The notes: a model not told the origin generated them from the letters alone. 64,000 bases of DNA from Paenibacillus sp. SYP-B3998 (GCF_010820665.1 NZ_JAAIKC010000001.1:1364001-1428000), one strand, 5' to 3'; shown: positions 52,580 through 61,438, numbered from the stretch's first letter. Numbers and translations: made by a program.

Positions 52580-52648
52580 CGTTCACACAATTTTCTTGAA
52601 AAAGGCACAACTATAGCTCTATGGAGTCATTTTGAATTCAAGCTAAAT
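52580..52648 (+). promoter_or_regulatory. Shared upstream element, copy 1
   Basis: CGTTCACA (52580-52587), TTTTC, AGCTCTATGGAGTCA (52615-52629) and AAGCTAAAT (52640-52648). The same blocks recur at 53874-53955, with CGTTCACA and TGGAGTCA exactly 42 bp apart in both. It lies ~100 bp before the LuxR-type regulator gene. Confidence 0.55.
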
Positions 52649-52757
52649 GAGTATAGTAAAAGGGAGTATAGAGGGAAGCGTTTCTGGAAGCTAAGGGTAA
52701 CGTGAATACAAGAAGAGCGAATACAAGAAGACCAAAGAGCAGAAAAGAGGCGACGTG

Positions 52758-53417
52758 ATGAATCAAACGTTTCGCATTCTTATTGTTGACGATCATCCCC
52801 ATGCCAGAGAAGGGGTTCGCGATATTTTGAGCAGAGATGCTTCGTTTGAGATTGTCGCTGAAGGTAAGAATGGTATGGAAGCTATTGCGCTTACGGAAGA
52901 ATGGATGCCCGACTTGATCCTGATGGATATTAATATGCCGAAAATGGATGGCTTGGAGGCTACTAAGCAAATTAAGAGTAGGTTTCCATATGTCAAAATT
53001 GTTATGATGACAGTTTCGGATGATATTACGAACTTGTTCGAAGCCATTAAAAAAGGAGCACAGGGGTATCTCCTCAAAAATTTAAGTCCAGAATCCTGGC
53101 ATGAGTACTTAAAAGCCATCGCGGTCGACGAAGCCCCTATGTCCAGAGAGCTGGCTTTACGCCTTCTTCTGGAGTTCTCTCAGAAGGAGAAGCGCGAAGT
53201 GCCAACTAACTCTTCCATTACAGCAAGAGAGAGCGAGATTCTGAAGTGGGTAGCGAGCGGCAAATCCAATCGCCAAATATCGGAAGGATTGACCATTTCT
53301 GAGCACACCGTGAAAAACCATTTGAAAAATATTATGCAGAAACTACGCATGGATAATCGCGTCCAGCTCACTCGTTATGTGTATGAACAAGGGTGGATTC
53401 CTGAGAAAAATGGATAG
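52758..53417 (+). CDS. NarL/FixJ-type response regulator (orphan)
   Basis: A 219-residue regulator: receiver (ILIVDDHPHAREGVRDILSR, phospho-Asp in LILMDINMPKMDGLEA, Lys in GYLLKNLSPE) and LuxR-type HTH (ITARESEILKWVASGKSNRQ, LTISEHTVKNHLKNIMQKLR). No sensor kinase is adjacent. ATG 52758 follows AAAAGAGGCG; the GTG at 52755 is an alternative. It lies between the Sco unit and a cytochrome c gene with 10 bp to the latter, so it may be co-transcribed with it and control respiratory genes. Confidence 0.9.
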   Translation: MNQTFRILIVDDHPHAREGVRDILSRDASFEIVAEGKNGMEAIALTEEWMPDLILMDINMPKMDGLEATKQIKSRFPYVKIVMMTVSDDITNLFEAIKKGAQGYLLKNLSPESWHEYLKAIAVDEAPMSRELALRLLLEFSQKEKREVPTNSSITARESEILKWVASGKSNRQISEGLTISEHTVKNHLKNIMQKLRMDNRVQLTRYVYEQGWIPEKNG

Positions 53418-53427
53418 GAGTATGGAA

Positions 53428-53787
53428 ATGATCAAGAAACGCAACGGGATAGGTTTCATTTTAATTACGGTGATTTTTGTTCTATCGGCTTGTGGGTCAA
53501 CTTCGAATAGCACTCATCGTAAAGAAGCGCTACCCACTGATGGCCCATCTTCAACAGGAAGTGCAAGTAATGCTGAATCCATTTATAAAAGCAATTGTCT
53601 GTCATGCCATGGAGGTAATCTTCAAGGAAAGATTGGACCCTCGTTAGATAAGGTTGGTAGTAAACTGACTAAAGAGCAGATTGCTGCGAAGATTCAAAAT
53701 GGTGGGGGCGGTATGCCTACCTATAAATCTAAGTTAAAGGAAGCAGATTTAGAGATTCTATCAGAATGGCTTTCTACAAAAAAATAA
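53428..53787 (+). CDS. Lipoprotein cytochrome c (c551/CccB-like)
   Basis: A 119-residue small cytochrome: lipobox LITVIFVLSACGS, a Ser/Thr-rich linker, the haem site SNCLSCHGGNLQGKIGPSL and the axial Met in GGGMPTYKSKLKEADL. Anchored outside the membrane, it would carry electrons to cytochrome c oxidase. ATG 53428 has AGGAG 7 nt upstream; upstream in-frame ATGs lie in the preceding gene. Confidence 0.93.
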   Translation: MIKKRNGIGFILITVIFVLSACGSTSNSTHRKEALPTDGPSSTGSASNAESIYKSNCLSCHGGNLQGKIGPSLDKVGSKLTKEQIAAKIQNGGGGMPTYKSKLKEADLEILSEWLSTKK

Positions 53788-53803
53788 ATGGGATGATCGT
53801 TGG

Positions 53804-53838
53804 CCATGTTCTGGAGGTAAAGAGAACATGGCTCTTTT
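53804..53838 (+). terminator. Terminator after the cytochrome c gene
   Basis: CCATGTTCT (53804-53812) pairs with AGAACATGG (53823-53831), then CTCTTTTG. Confidence 0.82.
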
Positions 53839-53873
53839 GTGTGTTAAATTAATCCTTCAGACGATCATGACAC

Positions 53874-53955
53874 CGTTCACAAGGTTTTCACACAAAACAG
53901 CGATAGATGGCTCTTTGGAGTCAGGTTATTCTCATCGGGGTGAGTTAAGCTAAAT
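53874..53955 (+). promoter_or_regulatory. Shared upstream element, copy 2
   Basis: CGTTCACA (53874-53881), TTTTC, GGCTCTTTGGAGTCA (53909-53923) and AAGCTAAAT (53947-53955). GGCTC-N4-GAGTC is an imperfect inverted repeat, also present in copy 1. It lies upstream of the metal-type binding protein gene. Confidence 0.55.
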
Positions 53956-53992
53956 ATTGACATTTACCATTTTACGAGGGGGAATTCCTAGG

Positions 53993-55015
53993 ATGAAACT
54001 CATTGTTTTACTATCATGCTTATTGTTACTATCTACGACAACTCTTGGCTGTTCACCATCCAAAATAATAGAATCTTCAGCCAAACCTGCGGAGTCAGTT
54101 CATCGATCATCGCTAACAACAACGGACGTTAATTCAACGACTACCTCAACCAATAGCGAAATTCACTTCATAGATAGCAAGGGACAGGAAGTCGTACTAA
54201 AACAAAAACCGCAGCGTGTCATATTGCTTAATACAGAAATCCAAGAGCTTTATTATCAATTGGGTGGAAAAGCAGTAGGATTAGCCACAGCCCCAGGCAT
54301 CCCCATGCCTGAAGCGGGAAAAGATGCAGCGAAGGTAGGACAAATAAATCAAGTAAGTATGGAGCAGATCATGAATCTTAAGCCGGATCTGGTCATTGGT
54401 CAGTCATTCTTTCATGCATCGCTGAAGGAATCATTCGACGCTTCCAAGATTCCGGTAGCTCTTATAGACATCAAAAGCTATGAAGATATTAGAAAGACCG
54501 CTGAATTTATCGGCCAGCTTATGGGTAAAGAAGCTGAAACAAAAGCCGCTCTAACGCAAACGGATCAAAAAATGCAACGAATCATTGAGAAACTCCCAGC
54601 TGAGAACCCTAAGTATGCGATGATAACCATTATGCCAATGGGCATCAGTGTGCAAAAGAATTCAACGATATCATTGGATGCGGCCAATCGTTTGAAGTTG
54701 AAGAACGTGGCGGATTCAATGGCATCGGGCATGATGCCCAGCTCAGCTCCTTATAGCTTGGAAAAGTTAGTTGAGCTTGATCCTGATTATGTATTTTTCA
54801 TAGTGCATGGGACCGAGGAATACGGGAAGGAGAAGCTGAATTCGGAAATTGCTAATAATCCAGCATGGCGCACGCTAAGAGCTGTCAAGGAGAACAAAAT
54901 TTATTTTCTGCCGTCGCAGCTTTTTGTAGCAAATCCGGGTTTGAATTTTGATCAATCCTTGTCGTACTTAGCTAGTCTGGTGTATCCCGATGTAGTGGGC
55001 AATGTGCAAAAGTGA
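53993..55015 (+). CDS. Periplasmic-binding-protein-type lipoprotein (FecB/BtuF-like)
   Basis: A 340-residue lipoprotein: signal and lipobox (LLLLSTTTLGCSPS), Ser/Thr-rich linker, then a class III binding-protein fold: GQEVVLKQKPQRVILLNTEI, VSMEQIMNLKPDLVIGQSFF, and a Met-rich stretch (MITIMPMGISV, MASGMMPSSA). Such proteins bind siderophores, haem, cobalamin or metal complexes. Operon with a FecCD permease (4-bp overlap) and a copper ATPase; no ABC ATPase gene is present. Substrate unknown; the copper setting makes a copper-linked ligand conceivable. Confidence 0.85.
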   Translation: MKLIVLLSCLLLLSTTTLGCSPSKIIESSAKPAESVHRSSLTTTDVNSTTTSTNSEIHFIDSKGQEVVLKQKPQRVILLNTEIQELYYQLGGKAVGLATAPGIPMPEAGKDAAKVGQINQVSMEQIMNLKPDLVIGQSFFHASLKESFDASKIPVALIDIKSYEDIRKTAEFIGQLMGKEAETKAALTQTDQKMQRIIEKLPAENPKYAMITIMPMGISVQKNSTISLDAANRLKLKNVADSMASGMMPSSAPYSLEKLVELDPDYVFFIVHGTEEYGKEKLNSEIANNPAWRTLRAVKENKIYFLPSQLFVANPGLNFDQSLSYLASLVYPDVVGNVQK

Positions 55016-56004
55016 AAAAAAAGCACAAAAATACAACATGGCGTGCAAGCATGCTAGTCATACTTGCTTGTTTGGCGATATTGGGCGTTATATGGAGTTT
55101 GATCAGCGGAGCTGTAAAAGTAAATCCTGTGGAGATCGCAAAAATTCTAGTTGGTATGAAAGGCGACAATTACGAGATCATTTGGAACATTCGCTTACCA
55201 AGAACCATTGTAGCTGTGTTAGTGGGTGTTAGCTTGTCTGTTTCAGGAGCCCTGCTTCAAGGTGTCATGCGGAATTCAATGGCAGATCCCCATATTATTG
55301 GCGTATCGTCAGGAGCCGGATTATTTGGAATAGGAGTCCTTATCTTATTTCCAACTTATGCGTATTTGCTTACGCCAATTGCCTTCTTAGGAGCAATGGG
55401 TGCAGCGATCATGATTTATATGCTTGCTTGGCAAGGCGGAGCCAATCCTTTAAGGGTAATTCTTGCAGGGGTGGCAGTCTCAGCGCTGCTCAACTCCGGT
55501 ATTTCAGCATTACTGACCTTCTACAGTGATCGAGTGGGTGGAGCTCTCCTATTTCTAGTTGGGGGATTGTCAGCACGAAGCTGGCCGCATGTAGAGATTT
55601 TGCTGCCTTATACATTAGGGGGGACTTTACTAGCATTGCTCGGAAGCCAACGAATGAACATTATGGGGCTTGGTGACATTCAAGCTAAGGCATTAGGCAT
55701 GCGTGTTGAAGCGAACAAGCTTTATTTCACAGCTATTGCAACGCTGCTTGCAGCCAGTGCGGTTAGTATTGTCGGTTTACTTGGTTTCGTTGGTATGCTT
55801 GTCCCGCATGCTGCACGCTTGCTGATTGGAAGTGATTATCGCTGGATGCTTCCTGCATGCGTACTGCTTGGCATCGCTGTGATGACCATTTCAGACATCG
55901 TTTCGCGTTTGATTTTGGCTCCGATCGAACTTCCAGTCGGAATCGTGATGGGTGTACTAGGAGCGCCCTTTTTCTTATATTTACTTCGTAAAAAAGGAAT
56001 CTGA
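55012..56004 (+). CDS. FecCD/BtuC-family ABC permease
   Basis: A 330-residue permease with ~9-10 membrane segments: IWNIRLPRTIVAVLVGVSLS, GALLQGVMRNSMADPHIIGV (the conserved family motif), LGLGDIQ-type GLGDIQAKALGMRVEANK (coupling helix) and GFVGMLVPHAARLLIGSDYR. GTG start overlaps the binding protein's stop. Needs an ATPase partner, which is not in this window. Confidence 0.92.
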   Translation: MKKKHKNTTWRASMLVILACLAILGVIWSLISGAVKVNPVEIAKILVGMKGDNYEIIWNIRLPRTIVAVLVGVSLSVSGALLQGVMRNSMADPHIIGVSSGAGLFGIGVLILFPTYAYLLTPIAFLGAMGAAIMIYMLAWQGGANPLRVILAGVAVSALLNSGISALLTFYSDRVGGALLFLVGGLSARSWPHVEILLPYTLGGTLLALLGSQRMNIMGLGDIQAKALGMRVEANKLYFTAIATLLAASAVSIVGLLGFVGMLVPHAARLLIGSDYRWMLPACVLLGIAVMTISDIVSRLILAPIELPVGIVMGVLGAPFFLYLLRKKGI

Positions 56005-56028
56005 TAATGAAATAGGATGTGATTTCCA

Positions 56029-58272
56029 GTGGCAAATAACCAGATTATTTTGGAGATAGGTGGCATGACATGCGCCGCTTGTTCCAGTCGCATAGAGAAA
56101 GTGTTAAGCAGATTCCAAGGGGTTAATCAGGTTCATATTAACTTGGCGACAGAGACGGCTTACTTGGAATATTCAACAGCCGATGTTTCGATTGCTGATA
56201 TTATTAGCAGGGTTGAAAAGATCGGATATAAGGCAAGCATCCAGGAGAAGAAGTCGAATAATCAAGATCATCGAAGGGATATCCTTGCTAAGAAAAGAGA
56301 ATTTCTATTCGCTGCGCTCCTTTCCTTACCGCTGCTTTGGTCGATGGCAGCTCATTTTTCTTTTACTTCGTTTATCCCTGTTCCTAGCTTGTTAGCAAAT
56401 CCCTGGATTCAATTTATGTTAGCTACGCCCATTCAATTTGTTATTGGACGAGCGTTTTATACCGGAGCTTTTTACGCAATACGTAACAAGACGCCGAACA
56501 TGGACGTGCTCGTAGTTCTTGGCACCTCTGCCGCTTACTTTTACAGCATCTATTTAGCTTATGAGTGGTCAACAGTGGCAGGAGGAGAGTCGAGCATGAC
56601 CTATTTTGAGACGGGCGCTTTTTTAATTACTTTTATTAAGATGGGAAAATGGCTTGAAGCACTTACCAAAGGACGTACAGGACTTGCTATTGAAAAGTTA
56701 GTGAACCTTCAGGTTAAAACAGCCACGGTTATTCGTAATGGGAAGGATGAACAAATCCCTATTGAACTGCTGCGCATTGATGATGTGATTCGAATTAAAC
56801 CGGGGGAACGCATCCCTGTTGATGGTGAGCTTCTGACAGGGAGTACCTATGTAGATCAGTCCATGCTGACAGGAGAAAGCATTCCTGTAAAAAAAGAGCC
56901 TGGAGATCCATTAATCGGAGCTACGTTAAACAAAAATGGAAGTGTCACGTATCGCGTGAATAAACGACTTGAGGATACTGTTCTTAATCAAATCATACGC
57001 ATGGTCAGGGAAGCGCAAGGATCCAAAGCTCCCATTCAACGAGTTGCCGATGTCATTTCTGAGTTTTTTGTACAGATTGTCGTATGTATTGCAATCGCTA
57101 CGTTCATCATTTGGTATGTCTGGTTAACATCCCAGGATCTTGGACTTGCGATGCAAGCGGCGATATCTGTACTTGTAATTGCTTGTCCATGTGCACTAGG
57201 ACTTGCTACGCCTACTTCTATAATGGTGGGATCGGGAAGGGCAGCCGAACACGGTATTTTATTCAAACGTGGTGAACAACTTGAACGACTGCATAAGACC
57301 GATACGATCGTGTTTGATAAGACGGGGACACTCACAGTTGGAAAGCCAGTTATGACCGATGCCATGACGTTTGAAGGGGACGTTGCAGATATCCTTACAC
57401 TGGCAGCGTCTGCTGAGAAATTGTCCGAGCATCCGGTTGCCTCTGCCTTGGTTCAGGCAGCTCTTGAAAAAGGTCATCTGCTGCAGGAGGTTAACGACTT
57501 TAATGCTGTGTCTGGCATGGGTATTGAAGCCTTCGTTCATGGGCAAGCGGTGATTGTTGGCACACGAAACTGGTTAAAAATGAATCAAATTGATTATACA
57601 GCCGGCGAAGAACAAATCATGCGTCTTGAATTAGAAGGCAAGACGGTCGTCCTCGTTGCGATTAATCATACATTCGCAGGATTATTTGCCGTAGCAGATG
57701 AATTAAGGGATTCTGCTGTTGAAGCCATTAGCCAACTAAGGAGCATGGGCAAAGAAGTAATCATGCTAACTGGGGATCACATGAATGCAGCCCGTATCAT
57801 TGCCAATAAGGCTGGTATTGATCAAGTGATTGCTGGCGTCTTACCTGAAGGGAAAGCCCAAGTTATTCGAGATTTACGAAAGGCGCGGAAAAAGGTTCTT
57901 ATGGTCGGAGACGGTATTAACGATGCCCCCGCGTTAGCAACAGCGAACTTCAGTTTGGCACTGAGCAATGGAACAGACGTTGCCATCGAAGCTGCTGACC
58001 TTACGCTTGTTACTGACAACTTGATGCGCATCCCTCACGCGATTGAGATTAGCCGCAGGACGATCAAGAATATTAAACAAAACCTAGTTGCTTCCCTGCT
58101 ATATAATGCTATCGCTATCCCCATTGCCATGTCGGGAATGCTCATGCCTTGGGTAGCAGGTGCTGCCATGGCACTGAGCTCAGTCTCGGTGATCTTAAAT
58201 GCGCTTCGATTACAAAAAATATCAATGCCAGCTCATTCTTCTCAAGGAGGTAAGCCGATTGAATATGTCTGA
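56029..58272 (+). CDS. copA: Copper-translocating P1B-type ATPase
   Basis: A 747-residue P-type ATPase: one N-terminal HMA domain with GGMTCAACSSRIEKVL (C15, C18), eight membrane segments, TGES loop (MLTGESIPVK), CPC in IACPCALGLATPTSIM, phosphorylation site VFDKTGTLTVGKP, HP motif SEHPVASAL and hinge MVGDGINDAPAL. Only one HMA domain, while B. subtilis CopA has two. GTG start after an AGGATG. Placed with cytochrome-oxidase-related genes and followed by a tiny membrane protein, it may serve oxidase metallation (FixI/CopA2-type) rather than copper resistance; that is inference. Confidence 0.92.
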   Translation: MANNQIILEIGGMTCAACSSRIEKVLSRFQGVNQVHINLATETAYLEYSTADVSIADIISRVEKIGYKASIQEKKSNNQDHRRDILAKKREFLFAALLSLPLLWSMAAHFSFTSFIPVPSLLANPWIQFMLATPIQFVIGRAFYTGAFYAIRNKTPNMDVLVVLGTSAAYFYSIYLAYEWSTVAGGESSMTYFETGAFLITFIKMGKWLEALTKGRTGLAIEKLVNLQVKTATVIRNGKDEQIPIELLRIDDVIRIKPGERIPVDGELLTGSTYVDQSMLTGESIPVKKEPGDPLIGATLNKNGSVTYRVNKRLEDTVLNQIIRMVREAQGSKAPIQRVADVISEFFVQIVVCIAIATFIIWYVWLTSQDLGLAMQAAISVLVIACPCALGLATPTSIMVGSGRAAEHGILFKRGEQLERLHKTDTIVFDKTGTLTVGKPVMTDAMTFEGDVADILTLAASAEKLSEHPVASALVQAALEKGHLLQEVNDFNAVSGMGIEAFVHGQAVIVGTRNWLKMNQIDYTAGEEQIMRLELEGKTVVLVAINHTFAGLFAVADELRDSAVEAISQLRSMGKEVIMLTGDHMNAARIIANKAGIDQVIAGVLPEGKAQVIRDLRKARKKVLMVGDGINDAPALATANFSLALSNGTDVAIEAADLTLVTDNLMRIPHAIEISRRTIKNIKQNLVASLLYNAIAIPIAMSGMLMPWVAGAAMALSSVSVILNALRLQKISMPAHSSQGGKPIEYV

Positions 58273-58387
58273 TATGCAAATAGGCAGCTTGTTCCCTATC
58301 TTTTTTTTCTTGCTGCTTACAGGAACATTTACTCTCTTTTGGATCTGGGCAAAAATAATTAATCGACAAAATGATTCGGAGGAATAA
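58259..58387 (+). CDS. 42-residue single-span membrane protein, FixS/CcoS-like by position
   Basis: TTG at 58259 has a perfect AAGGAGG 8 nt upstream, inside the last codons of the copper ATPase gene (14-bp overlap). The product has one hydrophobic span (LFPIFFFLLLTGTFTLFWIW) and a short charged tail (KIINRQNDSEE). FixS/CcoS of cbb3-oxidase maturation has the same size and layout and follows the FixI ATPase. Sequence identity to CcoS cannot be judged here. Confidence 0.65.
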   Translation: MNMSDMQIGSLFPIFFFLLLTGTFTLFWIWAKIINRQNDSEE

Positions 58388-58411
58388 ATAGCAGCGTTAG
58401 TCTTGAATGAT

Positions 58412-58455
58412 AAGAAAAGTAGTTGATCACATGATCAGGTGCTTTTCTTTTTTTG
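58412..58455 (+). terminator. Terminator of the copA operon
   Basis: AAGAAAAG and CTTTTCTT with an inner TGATCA-rich stem, followed by a T run. Confidence 0.8.
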
Positions 58456-58562
58456 AGTTAAAAGGGGTTGGATTCCAAGTTTTTTTGTCATTTCGTGATT
58501 TTCAGTGTGTGAAGAAAGTTGAGATTCCCACCCCACAAGCAGCTGTGGAGTGAGTTTAGTAT

Positions 58563-59123
58563 TCACTCAAAATCTCTACCTAAATGATAGGCGTGATCTA
58601 GTAAGCCTTCGATGTATACCCTGGATTCGGACAAGGTGTCGTATAAGAATTCGACCTTAGATTCTTCCACTCTGGCATAACCTGCAATCGCTTTATTCAG
58701 GTAATGCGTAATCATATCGTGGTAGCCATATTTTATCAAATGTTGCTTATCCCCACCGGCTAAGCAAATCCATAAAACCTTTTTAGAAGCAAATTCCTTG
58801 AGTAAACCGATGTTCCAAACTTTATCTAGGTACCCTTTTAACATGGAAGGGACGCTATACCACCAAAGAGGAAACACGAAGACTAACGTATCCGCAGCGA
58901 CGATTCTATCCATTTCCCGCCGTGTCTCAGGGGAATATTGCTTATTGGGATTGAGCCAATCCCGTTCATCTTCAGCCGTGTACACGGGATTGAATCCGTC
59001 ACGATCCAAGTCCAAGATATCTACTTCTTGGTTACTTTGTTTCAAGCCCTCAACAAAACGGTTCATAACAGCATAGGTAAGCGAATTTTCTCTGGGATGT
59101 GTGACGACGAGCAGTACTTTCAT
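58563..59123 (-). CDS. NAD(P)H-dependent flavodoxin-fold reductase
   Basis: A 186-residue quinone reductase of the NQO1/MdaB/KefF type: VLLVVTHPRENSLTYAVMNR (FMN loop), LVFVFPLWWYSVPSMLKGYL with LDKVWNIGLL (isoalloxazine loop) and LWICLAGGDKQHLIKYGYHD. Reduces quinones or nitro/azo compounds to protect against electrophiles. Divergent from the HxlR regulator gene 165 bp away, so HxlR likely controls it. Confidence 0.92.
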   Translation of the reverse strand: MKVLLVVTHPRENSLTYAVMNRFVEGLKQSNQEVDILDLDRDGFNPVYTAEDERDWLNPNKQYSPETRREMDRIVAADTLVFVFPLWWYSVPSMLKGYLDKVWNIGLLKEFASKKVLWICLAGGDKQHLIKYGYHDMITHYLNKAIAGYARVEESKVEFLYDTLSESRVYIEGLLDHAYHLGRDFE

Positions 59124-59205
59124 ATTCGAGTAACCTTCTTTCTCAATTAAAATTTGGTAAAATATGAGTACAGTTGCTATTATGAGTGATAGGAAATGAG
59201 ATGGG

Positions 59206-59225
59206 AAGTACGCACTTTAAAGTAC
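59206..59225. promoter_or_regulatory. Possible HxlR operator
   Basis: AAGTAC appears twice 14 bp apart (59206-59211, 59220-59225) with the palindrome ACTTTAAAGT (59214-59223) between, in the gap shared by the divergent reductase and HxlR genes. Confidence 0.4.
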
Positions 59226-59288
59226 AGTAGGCACATTTTGGTTCCGTAGTTCTTTTATTGTACTAGTGCGTTTAGAGGAGGAAGCGAA

Positions 59289-59672
59289 TTGAAAGAACAT
59301 ATAAAAAAATATACGATAGGGGTAGAAGTAACGTTAGAAGTGATCGGAGGAAAGTGGAAGGGAATCATCCTGTACCACTTGATAAGTGGGAGAAAACGGA
59401 CAAATGAATTCCGCAAGCTAATTCCGAGCATCAGCCAAAAAATGCTGACACAACAGCTTAGAGAGCTTGAAAAAGACGGAATGGTCAATCGAATCATCTA
59501 TAGCCAGATTCCACCCAAAGTTGAATATGAGCTTAGTGATTATGGGTGGAGTTTAAAAAGTATACTCGATAGTTTTTGTTTATGGGGGGAAGCGCATTTA
59601 GATAAGGTTTATGGAGATAAAGCTTTGGTACTCGATGAATGCTCTATAGCACCTCTCCTTCCAAATGAGTAA
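59289..59672 (+). CDS. HxlR-family transcriptional regulator
   Basis: A 127-residue winged-helix regulator: GVEVTLEVIGGKWKGIILYH, GRKRTNEFRKLIPSISQKML, TQQLRELEKDGMVNRIIYSQ and PPKVEYELSDYGWSL, the full HxlR/YodB pattern. It lacks the usual conserved Cys near the N-terminus, so redox sensing as in YodB/HypR is not evident. TTG start after GAGGAGG. Divergent from the flavodoxin-fold reductase. Confidence 0.93.
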   Translation: MKEHIKKYTIGVEVTLEVIGGKWKGIILYHLISGRKRTNEFRKLIPSISQKMLTQQLRELEKDGMVNRIIYSQIPPKVEYELSDYGWSLKSILDSFCLWGEAHLDKVYGDKALVLDECSIAPLLPNE

Positions 59673-59794
59673 GAATTTTGTAATGAAAAGTGAAGCCATG
59701 AACAACGCATCTTGGTGAATTGTTCATGAAAATCAACTAATGATTGGGATTGTGATGGGATGGATATCATGAAGAAATGAATGAGGTGTTCGTA

Positions 59795-60478
59795 ATGAAT
59801 ATATTGAAAATTGAAGTCAGAACAAAGTGTTTAGAATCGATAAAACAATTCTATGGCGATCTTTTGAATTTTGAAATAATGGAGTTTTCTGGCAACCGTA
59901 TGATTCTTCAAGCAGGTACATCTACAATCATTTTTAACGAGGAGGATGAGTCTGAGGCATTTTATCATATTGCCTTTTCAATTCCGTCTAATCAATTATC
60001 CGAAGCTAAAAAATGGCTCGAAAACAAGGGGATTGAGTTGATTACAAAGGATAATGAAGATCAATTTGAATTTATAGATTGGTCTGCTTCAGCGTGCTAT
60101 TTTTATGACCCCGATGGAAATTTAATCGAATTTATTGCCCACCATTCGATTGACCATACAAGCAGTGATTCATTTCAAGCCAAAAGTATCTTACATGTGA
60201 GTGAGATCGGACTTCCAGTGGATGATGTTCGTGTAGAAACGAAGAGAATTTGTGAACGCTTTGGTCTCTCTCTATGGAGAGGAGATGGAGAGCAATTTGC
60301 AGCCATAGGCGATGAGAACGGGTTATTTATTGTCACAGACAAGAATCGACCTTGGTTCCCTGATAATAGATTGCCGGGTATGTTTCCTACAGCCGTTACC
60401 ATAAAGGGAAAACAGGAGTTGAATTTGCAAATGGGCAGACAACTATATTTGTTAAATGCTGAGCCGTCATTGGTTTGA
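59795..60478 (+). CDS. VOC-superfamily (glyoxalase-like) protein, two-domain
   Basis: A 227-residue protein: the first domain (~1-120) is VOC-like (IKQFYGDLLNFEIMEFSGN, CYFYDPDGNLIEFIAHHSID), the second (~130-210) is a weaker VOC half (VSEIGLPVDDVRVETKRICE). Metal ligands: Glu in LIEFI is present. ATG 59795 has GAGGTG upstream; the ATG at 59777 is less likely. Function unknown, perhaps resistance or lactoylglutathione-like metabolism. Confidence 0.85.
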   Translation: MNILKIEVRTKCLESIKQFYGDLLNFEIMEFSGNRMILQAGTSTIIFNEEDESEAFYHIAFSIPSNQLSEAKKWLENKGIELITKDNEDQFEFIDWSASACYFYDPDGNLIEFIAHHSIDHTSSDSFQAKSILHVSEIGLPVDDVRVETKRICERFGLSLWRGDGEQFAAIGDENGLFIVTDKNRPWFPDNRLPGMFPTAVTIKGKQELNLQMGRQLYLLNAEPSLV

Positions 60479-60616
60479 TAATAAAGTACAGCGCCCTTCC
60501 AAATAAGCTTGAACGATTTAAAAAGCATGAGATGCATGCGGTTATCAAATACCCCTCAAGAGAGGATGGAGCGACTTCGCTGATCTAATGTCCATAGCTC
60601 CTGTCGCGCATATACT

Positions 60617-61438
60617 ATGCAGCTACGCACGTATATTCCACAAACACCATTGTCAGATTTTGTCGATTTTTTCTGGTATTTCGAAGGCTACAGCCCCTCT
60701 TATTCGAAGGAGCTAGCACTGCCTGATGGTTCGATTGAGCTTGTGATCAACTTGCGTGAAGATGAAAATAAATTTGTCGAACGTGAATCTAAAAGCCAAA
60801 TAATTACTTATGGCAGTTCTGTCATTTGTGGGCCGCATTCCGAATTTTTCATTATTGATACTTCCTCAGAAGCGACGGTTTTGGGCATACATTTCAAACC
60901 TGGCGGTATTTATCCATTCCTTAATATACCTGTCAGTGAACTACATAATATTCATGTATCTTTGGATGTACTGTGGGGAGTAAGAGCACATGATTTGCGA
61001 GAGGCACTACTTTTTTCAAAAACGATAGAAGAGAAGTTCCAAATACTTGAAGGAAATCTTATCGAACTAGCCTCCAGGCCGTTAATTCGACATCCAGCAG
61101 TCAGCTTCGCACTTAACGAATTTTTGATTTTACCGCATAAAAGACCCCTCACTGAGGTGATTGAACAAATCGGTTTAAGCCAAAGGCGATTTATCCAAAT
61201 TTTCAAAGAAGAAGTAGGCATGACTCCCAAGCTCTTCTGTCGTCTTCGCCGCTTTAAGGAAGTATTGAATAGAATAGAGGATGCTTCGAGCGTCGATTGG
61301 TCGGACGTTGCTATCGCTTGCGGTTATTATGATCAAATGCATTTTATTAAAGATTTTCAAGCTTTCTCAAGTCTCAATCCGACTGATTATTTCGCAAGGC
61401 AACGCAGACATCACAATCATGTTGCCCTCTACAATTAA
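60617..61438 (+). CDS. AraC-family transcriptional regulator
   Basis: A 273-residue regulator with an N-terminal domain of the DUF6597 type (LSDFVDFFWYFEGYSPSYSK, LPDGSIELVINL) and a C-terminal double HTH (EVIEQIGLSQRRFIQIFKEE, VAIACGYYDQMHFIKDFQAF). The FKPGGIYPFL signature is common in this AraC group. It lies before a VOC gene that it may control. No strong ribosome binding site at ATG 60617; ATACTATGCAG only. Confidence 0.9.
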   Translation: MQLRTYIPQTPLSDFVDFFWYFEGYSPSYSKELALPDGSIELVINLREDENKFVERESKSQIITYGSSVICGPHSEFFIIDTSSEATVLGIHFKPGGIYPFLNIPVSELHNIHVSLDVLWGVRAHDLREALLFSKTIEEKFQILEGNLIELASRPLIRHPAVSFALNEFLILPHKRPLTEVIEQIGLSQRRFIQIFKEEVGMTPKLFCRLRRFKEVLNRIEDASSVDWSDVAIACGYYDQMHFIKDFQAFSSLNPTDYFARQRRHHNHVALYN

